Assembly (NCBI RefSeq): GCF_036555685.1
Contig: NZ_DATBKY010000213.1
Coordinates: 1 to 19,237, forward strand
Reading direction: 5' to 3'
Length of the DNA: 19,237 nucleotides
Source: Actinophytocola sp036555685
Lineage (GTDB): Bacteria; Actinomycetota; Actinomycetes; Mycobacteriales; Pseudonocardiaceae
Part shown: one piece after another, positions 13,974-19,237 of the stretch
How the letters are laid out: the number at the start of each line of letters is the position of its first letter
Position numbering within the stretch: position 1 is the stretch's first letter
The notes under the pieces: generated by a model
What the model was told of the DNA's origin: nothing
What the model saw: only the letters and a program-made list of their open reading frames with translations
The model's database searches: none
Made by a program: the position numbers and the translations under genes

Positions 13974-14255
13974 ATGATCCGCTGGAGCGTAGGCCTGGAA
14001 GCCGAGGGCGACCGCGACATGTCCCACGACGAGATCCTGGCCCTCGCGGACGCGGTGGCGGGCAGCGGCGGGATCGCGACGGGCATCGGCACGCCTCGAT
14101 ACGGCGCGCAGCTGGTGGTCGAGGCATCGTCCCGGGAGGAGGCGGTGTCGAAGGCGCGCGCGGAGTTCGAGTCGGCGGTCCGTTCGGCGGAGCTGCCGAA
14201 GTGGCCGGTCACCCGGGTGGAGGTCGTGAACGAAGAAGAGGAGTTCGAGGGCTGA
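13974..14255 (+). CDS. small acidic protein of unknown function after coxE
   Basis: This 93-residue, soluble, acidic protein is one I do not recognise. The alternating pattern WSVGLEAEGDRDMSHDEILA, then GTPRYGAQLVVEASSREEAV, SKARAEFESAVRSAELPKWP and TRVEVVNEEEEFEG suggests a small beta-alpha-beta-beta-alpha-beta (ferredoxin-like) domain; this is judged from residue pattern only. The ATG at 13974 has AAAGGA 6 nt upstream and lies 11 nt after the coxE stop, so it belongs to the same operon. A second in-frame ATG (MSHDE) would remove the first strand and is less likely. The next gene is convergent and its stop lies only 27 nt away. Confidence 0.8.
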   Translation: MIRWSVGLEAEGDRDMSHDEILALADAVAGSGGIATGIGTPRYGAQLVVEASSREEAVSKARAEFESAVRSAELPKWPVTRVEVVNEEEEFEG

Positions 14256-14271
14256 CCGCGTTCCCACGCGG
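14256..14271. terminator. short hairpin between convergent operons
   Basis: ccgcg (14256-14260) and cgcgg (14267-14271) form a 5-bp GC stem with a 6-nt loop inside the 27-nt gap between two convergent stop codons. It could serve both strands as a minimal terminator, but it is short and has no T-run. Confidence 0.3.
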
Positions 14272-14282
14272 CTTCCGTGCGC

Positions 14283-14714
14283 TCACGTCGGGTCCTTCGG
14301 TGTCGTGAGTGGCTTCGTGGTTCTGGCTTCGTATTCGCCTATCCAGCGGTCTTCCCACGACCTGTCGTACTGCTGGGTGTTGCAGCTCGGCTTGTAGACG
14401 GCTATCAGCTCGCGGGCTATCTGCTCCCGGTGGGCGCGGGTGCCACCCGGGACCTCGAACGTGGCGATGTGGACCTTCCACTTCGACCCCGCGCGTTTGA
14501 GCCAGCAGGACGCCCTCGGGTGCTGGAAGGGGAACCGCTCCGCGGAGAGGTCGTCGCTGTGGGCTACGTACGTCACCGCGTACCGGTCGGGGCGCTCGTC
14601 GGGGGACGGGCGGTACAGGATCACATAGACCGCGGCCGCCGGGGGCGGGGTCCAGCCCCCGAGCAGCCGCGGTCCTTCGAACAGGTAGCCCGCGAGGGTG
14701 CCGAGGCGGATCAT
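14283..14714 (-). CDS. GIY-YIG-like protein with degenerate motif, last gene of the cox operon
   Basis: This 143-residue soluble protein has a pattern resembling the GIY-YIG nuclease fold: AAAVYVILYRP at the GIY position, TYVAHSDDLSAERF at the YIG position with the expected Arg, a C-proximal Glu in HREQIARELIAVY, and a closing PSCNTQQY segment. The core GIY and YIG signatures read AVY and YVA, so nuclease activity is doubtful. Conserved-looking His, Trp and Lys residues (FQHPRASCWLKRAGSKWKVH) lie between. The ATG at 14714 overlaps the stop of the upstream membrane protein gene by 4 nt (ATGA). The fold assignment is by eye and moderate; why it ends a CO dehydrogenase/membrane-protein operon is not known. 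Confidence 0.72.
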   Translation of the reverse strand: MIRLGTLAGYLFEGPRLLGGWTPPPAAAVYVILYRPSPDERPDRYAVTYVAHSDDLSAERFPFQHPRASCWLKRAGSKWKVHIATFEVPGGTRAHREQIARELIAVYKPSCNTQQYDRSWEDRWIGEYEARTTKPLTTPKDPT

Positions 14715-15067
14715 CCCGGCTTGAAGCCCACCGAGTCGTGCAGGCGGGAGCGACGGCTGCCGGACGCCGGCTTCGCGACCGGGGAGCGCGTCGGAGTGGG
14801 CGACACGTTCGCCACGATCTGCTCGGCGAACCCGTACAGCAGCGGCAGCGCCGATGCCACCACCTTGCCCGTGCGGTTGATGTGCGCCACGCCCGGCACG
14901 ATGTCGACGGCATGCTTGTTGACCGTCTTCACGTGCTCCGAGCACTTCTCCAGGTTCGTCGCGATCCGGGTCAGCAGCGAGCCGATCCAGAACAGGAAGA
15001 ACGCCAGCCCGGCGATCAGCACCACGATCTCCACGACCGTCAGCACAACCAGCGTCGACTCGCTCAT
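14711..15067 (-). CDS. small single-pass membrane protein (fifth of the array)
   Basis: This 118-residue protein has one N-terminal transmembrane helix (about 6-30, VVLTVVEIVVLIAGLAFFLF). A helical tail RIATNLEKCSEHVKTVNKHA has regularly spaced hydrophobic residues, followed by VDIVPGVAHINRTGKVVASA with a second hydrophobic patch LPLLYGFAEQIV, and it ends in a basic Ser/Arg-rich tail. It follows the layout of the four preceding genes (helix anchor, then amphipathic helix), which suggests distant paralogy. The start ATG overlaps the upstream stop by 4 nt and the stop overlaps the next gene by 4 nt. The function is unknown. Confidence 0.82.
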   Translation of the reverse strand: MSESTLVVLTVVEIVVLIAGLAFFLFWIGSLLTRIATNLEKCSEHVKTVNKHAVDIVPGVAHINRTGKVVASALPLLYGFAEQIVANVSPTPTRSPVAKPASGSRRSRLHDSVGFKPG

Positions 15068-15423
15068 GAGGACTCTCCGGACGTGGTCGCCGGAACGGGC
15101 TCGGCCGGCTCGGCCGGCGCGGGCGGTGCGGACGTCGACGGCCCCGTCGCCAGCACCGCGCGGCCCAGGAACAGGTGGTGCTGCAGGCCTTCGGCGAGCA
15201 CCGCGTCCACCCGGTCCGCCGTCTGCGGGATCAACGCGGCGTGCCGGGTGTTCTCGGTGACCCGCTCGAGCGTGTCGCGCACCGCGGCCACCCGCTTGTC
15301 GATCAGCTTGACGTAGTAGACGAGCAGGCTGAGCAGTGCGACCACGGCCAGGATCACGATCAGGCCGAGCAGCAGTATCACCGACCAGTAGGTGAGTTCG
15401 TTGTCCGCAAGGGCGACAGCCAT
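15064..15423 (-). CDS. small single-pass membrane protein (fourth of the array)
   Basis: This 119-residue protein has a strong transmembrane helix (about 13-36, SVILLLGLIVILAVVALLSL). An amphipathic helix KLIDKRVAAVRDTLERVTEN follows, then a helix DRVDAVLAEGLQHHLFLGRA and a Pro/Ala/Ser-rich acidic tail. The start is chosen at 15423 because GGGAGG stands 6 nt before it. An in-frame ATG at 15429 overlaps the upstream stop (ATGA) but has no spacer to the ribosome binding site. The segment TLERVTENTRHAAL resembles ALRQAEENTAPLGAL in the third protein of the array, which supports common ancestry. The function is unknown. Confidence 0.83.
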   Translation of the reverse strand: MAVALADNELTYWSVILLLGLIVILAVVALLSLLVYYVKLIDKRVAAVRDTLERVTENTRHAALIPQTADRVDAVLAEGLQHHLFLGRAVLATGPSTSAPPAPAEPAEPVPATTSGESS

Positions 15424-15425
15424 GG

Positions 15426-15689
15426 TCATCCTCCCAACCGGTGCCGGCCGCGCTCGAGCCCGGCGACGATCGTCTCGGCGTGGTCGATGGTCGTCGTCAG
15501 CGCGCCGAGTGGCGCGGTGTTCTCCTCCGCCTGCCGCAGGGCCGCGTCGATCCGCGGCGCCTGCTTCCCGATCCGGTACGCCAGCACGATGATCGGGGTG
15601 ACCAGCGCGACCACGGCGACCACGACCACGAGCCCGATGACGAGCCCGACGTTCCAGCCGGTGAGGTCGGCGTCCTGGGCGAGGTTCAT
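15426..15689 (-). CDS. small single-pass membrane protein (third of the array)
   Basis: This 87-residue protein has a 13-residue N-terminal segment, a long hydrophobic helix (about 14-38, VGLVIGLVVVVAVVALVTPI), then RIGKQAPRIDAALRQAEENT and a further helix ALTTTIDHAETIVAGLERGR. It has one membrane pass and an amphipathic helical tail, probably cytoplasmic given the basic residues after the helix. It starts 1 nt after the stop of the preceding gene. No recognised family; the layout is like DUF948-type proteins, but I do not claim membership. Confidence 0.82.
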   Translation of the reverse strand: MNLAQDADLTGWNVGLVIGLVVVVAVVALVTPIIVLAYRIGKQAPRIDAALRQAEENTAPLGALTTTIDHAETIVAGLERGRHRLGG

Positions 15690-15690
15690 G

Positions 15691-15918
15691 TCAGACTCCC
15701 TCGGTCCAGTCGCGCACCGGCTTCAGCGTGGCGTTCACGGAGACCAGGCGGGCCGGCACCGTGCTGGTGCGCTCGGCGATCGACTCGACGCCACCGGTGA
15801 GCGTGTCGAGCGTGCGCCTCACGTGTGTCAAGTGGACGATCACGCGGATCAGGGCGACCGCGGTCAGCCCGATGATCAGCGTCGCGGCCACGAGCGTGAC
15901 CCAGGCTACGGCAGGCAT
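15691..15918 (-). CDS. small single-pass membrane protein (second of the array)
   Basis: This 75-residue protein has a transmembrane helix at about 3-28 (AVAWVTLVAATLIIGLTAVA), then VIVHLTHVRRTLDTLTGGVE and ESIAERTSTVPARLVSVNAT, an amphipathic helical region. It is the shortest member of the array. ATG 15918 shares one base with the stop of the upstream gene (TGATG), and its stop lies 1 nt before the next ATG, so translation is continuous along the block. The function is unknown. Confidence 0.82.
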   Translation of the reverse strand: MPAVAWVTLVAATLIIGLTAVALIRVIVHLTHVRRTLDTLTGGVESIAERTSTVPARLVSVNATLKPVRDWTEGV

Positions 15919-16175
15919 CAGCCCTCCAGGAGTTTCTGCACGCTGCCGGCGTAGCGAACCGCGCCGACCTGGACTTCCTTGATCGTCTCGTCCGTCGTGG
16001 CGAGCAGCCCGGACACCGGCGCCAGGCCGTCGTCGAGCGCCACCCCGTCGGCGAGGATCTCGTCGGCGGCGTCGCGGATCCGCTCGACCGCGGCGAGGAT
16101 CCGGTTCAGCAGGAAGATCACCACCGGCAGTACCACGACGAGCAACGCGATCGCGCCGATCCACCACAGAGCCAT
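15918..16175 (-). CDS. small single-pass membrane protein (first of the array)
   Basis: This 85-residue protein has an N-terminal transmembrane helix (about 3-23, LWWIGAIALLVVVLPVVIFL), then LNRILAAVERIRDAADEILA with heptad-like hydrophobic spacing, and a C-terminal segment LAPVSGLLATTDETIKEVQV. ATG 16175 has GGGGAGG about 10 nt upstream. It is the first of five similar genes, separated from coxG by 133 nt that may hold a 44-codon ORF. The function is unknown; co-transcription with coxL-coxG suggests a role at the membrane with CO dehydrogenase, which is inference. Confidence 0.82.
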   Translation of the reverse strand: MALWWIGAIALLVVVLPVVIFLLNRILAAVERIRDAADEILADGVALDDGLAPVSGLLATTDETIKEVQVGAVRYAGSVQKLLEG

Positions 16176-16177
16176 GG

Positions 16178-16312
16178 TCAGCCCGCCTCCCCGGAATCAA
16201 AAGTGTTGGTCGCCGTGGGCTTATGGCCGCCCGTCCGGGACGTACTCGTGGTCGCGTCGCGTCTCGTTCCCCTGAGGTGCGGTTGGTGGACACGCGGCTC
16301 CAGTGCGGTCAT
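16178..16312 (-). CDS. possible 44-residue small ORF between coxG and the membrane protein array
   Basis: The ORF begins with an ATG that overlaps the coxG stop by 4 nt (ATGA) and ends with TGA 2 nt before the next ATG (16175), exactly the arrangement seen elsewhere in this operon. The product is hydrophilic (MTALEPRVHQPHLRGTRRDA at its start) with no membrane segment. Against it, codon use is poor: about 10 of 43 third positions are A or T, and AGG and AGA occur, unlike neighbouring genes. It may be a coupling ORF, a decayed gene or chance. Confidence 0.25.
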   Translation of the reverse strand: MTALEPRVHQPHLRGTRRDATTSTSRTGGHKPTATNTFDSGEAG

Positions 16313-16392
16313 GACCGCCCCATTGCGGCTCGGCGGCGGGTGTTCGAACCGAAGAACCGCCAGAACACCCGTTTCAGTGCGGTCATGGCCGC
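16301..16392. repeat. near-identical 18-bp direct repeat at the end of coxG
   Basis: cagtgcggtcatgaccgc (16301-16318) recurs with one change (a to g) at 16375-16392, 74 nt apart. One copy lies in the CoxG C-terminal helix codons and the other spans the coxG stop, where it supplies the ATG of the possible 44-codon ORF. It may reflect a local duplication. Confidence 0.5.
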
Positions 16393-16905
16393 GGTGAGGC
16401 CGATCCCGAGGCCGCTGGCCGAGCTCACCTGGCCGGCCGCGCGCTCCTCGCCACGCAGCCACCGCGGGATGTCCTCGGCGGCGTTGCGGGAGAACTGCTG
16501 CACGAGGACGTTGGTGACATCGGTGATCATGCCGCGGCCGTACTGCGCGGCCGCGCCGGAGACCTGCAGGTCCTGCGCGATGTTCACCTTCGTGCCGCCC
16601 GCGGCCTTCGCCAGCGTCGCGGTGAGCACCATCGCCGCCTGGCCGCGGCCGCGCTCGTCGGCGCCCGCGGCGTTGATGACGGCCTTGTGGTTGGCCTCGT
16701 CCCGCTCGACGATCTCCACGTCACCGGCGAACCGCATCGACACCGGGCCCATCTTGATCGTGACCCGGCCCTTGTAGCTGTTCTCGTCGAGCACCTCGGT
16801 CAGCTCCGTACCGGGCAGGTTCGGCGCCATCCGCGGCACGTCGAGCAGGTAGTCCCACACCTTCTCGACCGGCGCGGGCACCTCGAAATCGCTGTTGATG
16901 AGCAT
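16309..16905 (-). CDS. coxG: CoxG, SRPBCC-fold CO dehydrogenase accessory protein with C-terminal membrane helix
   Basis: This 198-residue protein has an SRPBCC (START-like) lipid-binding domain at about 1-150: MLINSDFEVPAPVEKVWDYL, PNLPGTELTEVLDENSYKGR, VTIKMGPVSMRFAGDVEI and GYGRGM-like AAQYGRGMITDVTNVLVQQF. A linker and an amphipathic or membrane helix follow (about 163-186, GLGIGLTAAMTALKRVFWRF) with a basic end. CoxG recruits CO dehydrogenase to the membrane, and recent work on actinobacterial CoxG indicates that it carries menaquinone between the membrane and the enzyme. ATG 16905 shares one base with the coxL stop (TGATG). Length and order directly after coxL are normal for the family. 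Confidence 0.94.
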   Translation of the reverse strand: MLINSDFEVPAPVEKVWDYLLDVPRMAPNLPGTELTEVLDENSYKGRVTIKMGPVSMRFAGDVEIVERDEANHKAVINAAGADERGRGQAAMVLTATLAKAAGGTKVNIAQDLQVSGAAAQYGRGMITDVTNVLVQQFSRNAAEDIPRWLRGEERAAGQVSSASGLGIGLTAAMTALKRVFWRFFGSNTRRRAAMGRS

Positions 16906-19237
16906 CAGTCCGCCCTCACCGGTGGCGCCCCGGAGATGTCCGCGCGCGTGTTGATGGCCTCCCACACCCGGTCGGGCAGCAACGGCATGTCGATGTTGCG
17001 CACCCCGGTGTCGGACAAGGCATCCAGCACCGCGTTCACGTACGCCGCCGGCCCGCCGACCGCCGCGCACTCGCCGACGCCCTTCGCGCCGATCGGGTGG
17101 TGCGGGCAGGGCGTGACGACTTCGTGCAGCTCGAAACCCGGTGTCTCCCAAGCGGTCGGCAGCAGGTAGTCCATATAGTTCGAGCCGACGCAGTTGCCTT
17201 CCTCGTCGAACGTGATGAACTGCATGTTCGACATCGCGTACGCCTCGGTGAGCCCGCCCATGATCTGTCCCTCGACGATCATCGGGTTGATGCGCACGCC
17301 GCAGTCGTCGACGGCGACGAACCGCAGCACGTCCCACACGCCCGTCTCCGGGTCCACCTCGACGGTCGCGATGTAGCAGGCGAACGGCCAGGTGAGGTTC
17401 GGCGGATCGTAGTAGGCGTTGTTCTCCAGGCCCGGCTCCATGCCGTCGGGCATGTTGCCGTACGCGGCCATCGCGCACTCCTGGATCGTCACGCCGCGGT
17501 CCGGTGCGCTGCGCACGTAGAACCGGCCCAGCTCCCACTCGACGTCCTCTTCGGACACTTCCAGCAGGTGCGCGGCCAGCTTCCGTGCCTTGGCCCGGAT
17601 CTTGCGCGCGACCATGGCCACCGCGGCTCCGGCTACCGGCGTTGAGCGCGACGCGTACGTGCCCATGCCGAACGGCGCGGTGTCCGTGTCGCCCTCCTCG
17701 ACCATGACGTCCGCGGCCGGGATGCCGAGCTCGTGCGCGACGATCTGCGCCCACGTGGTCTCGTGCCCCTGGCCCTGCGTCTTCGCGCCGGTGCGCAGGA
17801 TCGCCTTGCCGGTCGGGTGCACGCGCAACTCGGCCGAGTCGAACATCTTGATGCCGAGGATGTCGTACTCGCGGCTGTTGCCGGCGCCGAGCGGCTCGGT
17901 CATCGTCGAGATCCCGAGGCCCAGCCGCCGCCCGCGCTTGGCCGCTTCCGCCTTGTCCGTCAGGAACTGCTCGTACCCGATCGCCGCCAGCCCGATGTCC
18001 AGGCACTTGTGGTACTGCCCGGAGTCGGTGAGGAAGCCGAACGGCGTCCGGTACGGGAACTGGTCGTCCCGCACGAGGTTCCGCCGGCGGAACTCGGCGG
18101 GGTCCAGGCCGAGGTCCGCGGCCGCGGCGGCGATCATGCGCTCCTGGAAGTACATCGCCTCGGTGACCCGGAAGGAACACCGGTAGGCGACGCCGCCGGG
18201 CGCCTTGTTGGTGTACGCCCCGCGTGCCGTGATGTGCCCGACGGGAATGTCGTAGCAGGCGAACGCGGAGTGCACGAGGCCGATCTTGAACTTGCTCGGC
18301 TGCGCGTCGGAGAAGAACGCGCCCTGGTCGGTGTCCGCGTGGAACCGCGCGGCGAGGATCTTGCCGTCGGCGCGCAGCGCCAGCTCGCCGTCGAAGTACA
18401 TGTCGCGAGCGAACCCGGTGGAGATCAGGTTGCCGAACTTGTCCTCGATCCACTTCACCGGCTTGCCCAGCAGGATCGAGCACAGGATCGAGCAGACGTA
18501 TCCGGGGTAGACCGGGACCTTGTTGCCGAACCCGCCGCCGATGTCCGGCGAGATGATCCGGATCATGTGCTCCGGCAGCTCGGCCACGAGCGCCACCGCG
18601 GCACGGATGATGTGCGGGGCCTGGGTCGTCATGTAGACGGTCAGCTTCTGCGTCGCCGGGTCGAAGTTGGCGATCGAGCCGCAGCACTCGATCGGCGACG
18701 GGTGCGAGCGCGGGTAGTGCAGCTTCAGCCGCGACACCACGTCCGCCTGCTCGAACGCGCGGTCGGTGGCCGCCTTGTCGCCGACCTCCCACTGGTAGCA
18801 GACGTTGTCGGTCTGCCCCTCCTTGTCGTCGCGGATCAGCGGCGCGCCCGGGGCGAGTGACTGCTCCGGGTTCACGATCGCGGGCAGCGGCTCGTACTCC
18901 ACGTCGATGGCCTCGCAGCCGTCCTTCGCGATGTACGGGTCGTCGGCCACGACGACCGCGATCTCCTGGCCCTGGAAGCGGACCTTGTCGGTCGCCAGCA
19001 CGGCCTGCGTGTCGTAGGACAGCGTCGGCATCCACGCGAGGTTGCGCTGCGCGGCCATCTCGCCGGTCAGCACCAGCCGCACGCCGGGGATCTCCCAGGC
19101 CTTGCTGGTGTCGATCGACTTGATGCGCGCGTGCGCCACGGGGCTGCGCAGGATCTCCATGTGCAGCATGCCGGGCAGCACGATGTCGTCGGTGTAGTTG
19201 CCCTTGCCGCGGATGAAGCGGTTGTCCTCGACCCGCT
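16905..19237 (-). CDS. coxL: aerobic carbon monoxide dehydrogenase large subunit, form I (N-terminus outside window)
   Basis: The 776 visible residues cover nearly all of the molybdenum-binding large subunit of the Mo-Cu CO dehydrogenase, which oxidises CO to CO2 and passes electrons to the CoxS/CoxM subunits. The form I active-site motif AYRCSFR is encoded at 18168-18188; its Cys (codon 18177-18179) is the copper ligand. Other xanthine-oxidase-family motifs include PDIGGGFGNK, GQGHETTWAQ and the C-terminal GAKGVGECAAVGGP with the catalytic Glu. The visible N-terminus RVEDNRFIRGKGNYTDDIVL lies about 15-30 residues after the usual start. The stop overlaps coxG. The coxM and coxS genes must lie beyond the window edge. 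There are no frameshifts in the visible part. Confidence 0.96.
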   Translation of the reverse strand, partial: RVEDNRFIRGKGNYTDDIVLPGMLHMEILRSPVAHARIKSIDTSKAWEIPGVRLVLTGEMAAQRNLAWMPTLSYDTQAVLATDKVRFQGQEIAVVVADDPYIAKDGCEAIDVEYEPLPAIVNPEQSLAPGAPLIRDDKEGQTDNVCYQWEVGDKAATDRAFEQADVVSRLKLHYPRSHPSPIECCGSIANFDPATQKLTVYMTTQAPHIIRAAVALVAELPEHMIRIISPDIGGGFGNKVPVYPGYVCSILCSILLGKPVKWIEDKFGNLISTGFARDMYFDGELALRADGKILAARFHADTDQGAFFSDAQPSKFKIGLVHSAFACYDIPVGHITARGAYTNKAPGGVAYRCSFRVTEAMYFQERMIAAAAADLGLDPAEFRRRNLVRDDQFPYRTPFGFLTDSGQYHKCLDIGLAAIGYEQFLTDKAEAAKRGRRLGLGISTMTEPLGAGNSREYDILGIKMFDSAELRVHPTGKAILRTGAKTQGQGHETTWAQIVAHELGIPAADVMVEEGDTDTAPFGMGTYASRSTPVAGAAVAMVARKIRAKARKLAAHLLEVSEEDVEWELGRFYVRSAPDRGVTIQECAMAAYGNMPDGMEPGLENNAYYDPPNLTWPFACYIATVEVDPETGVWDVLRFVAVDDCGVRINPMIVEGQIMGGLTEAYAMSNMQFITFDEEGNCVGSNYMDYLLPTAWETPGFELHEVVTPCPHHPIGAKGVGECAAVGGPAAYVNAVLDALSDTGVRNIDMPLLPDRVWEAINTRADISGAPPVRAD

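Overview
The window is very GC-rich, third codon positions are almost all G or C, GTG and TTG starts are common, and genes abut or overlap by 1-8 nt. Together with the gene families present, this points to an actinomycete, probably of the Pseudonocardiales (Amycolatopsis/Pseudonocardia type). The order-level placement is inference. No RNA gene, IS element or CRISPR array was found.

Layout. (1) 1-345(-): 5' part of an ECF sigma factor gene. (2) 581-982(-): small zinc-ribbon protein, followed by three tandem hairpins. (3) 1238-6341(-): a tightly coupled five-gene operon. Its first two genes are tandem Family 2B encapsulin shell proteins, each with an inserted cyclic-nucleotide-binding-like domain. 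These are followed by a polyprenyl diphosphate synthase (the predicted cargo), a DUF4239 membrane protein and a proline-rich membrane-anchored protein. (4) 6768-9536(+): LacZ-type GH2 beta-galactosidase, probably leaderless. (5) 9609-10022(+): VOC/PhnB-like protein with a strong terminator. (6) 10253-11542(-): secreted GH16 beta-glucanase with a ricin-B/CBM13 module. Its promoter region carries a perfect DasR (dre) core palindrome and a second, unassigned palindrome. (7) 11743-14255(+): small protein, CoxD-type MoxR ATPase, CoxE-type VWA protein, small protein. (8) 14283-19237(-): the 3' end of an aerobic carbon monoxide dehydrogenase operon. It holds form I coxL (partial), coxG, an optional 44-codon ORF, five small single-pass membrane proteins in a row, and a GIY-YIG-like protein. 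All are linked by 1-4 nt overlaps or gaps, except the step from coxG to the first small membrane protein.

How the genes work together. The encapsulin operon would build a protein nanocompartment from two different shell subunits and load it with an isoprenoid diphosphate synthase. The two coupled membrane proteins suggest a link to the membrane, where long isoprenoid products would be used. The cox genes would oxidise CO at a Mo-Cu site (AYRCSFR motif in CoxL). CoxD/CoxE mature that site and CoxG connects the enzyme to the membrane quinone pool. The block of five small membrane proteins downstream of coxG is unexplained and may be an accessory membrane module. The most noteworthy items are the two-shell encapsulin/isoprenoid/membrane operon, the cox-linked small membrane protein array, and the perfect dre site upstream of the GH16 gene.
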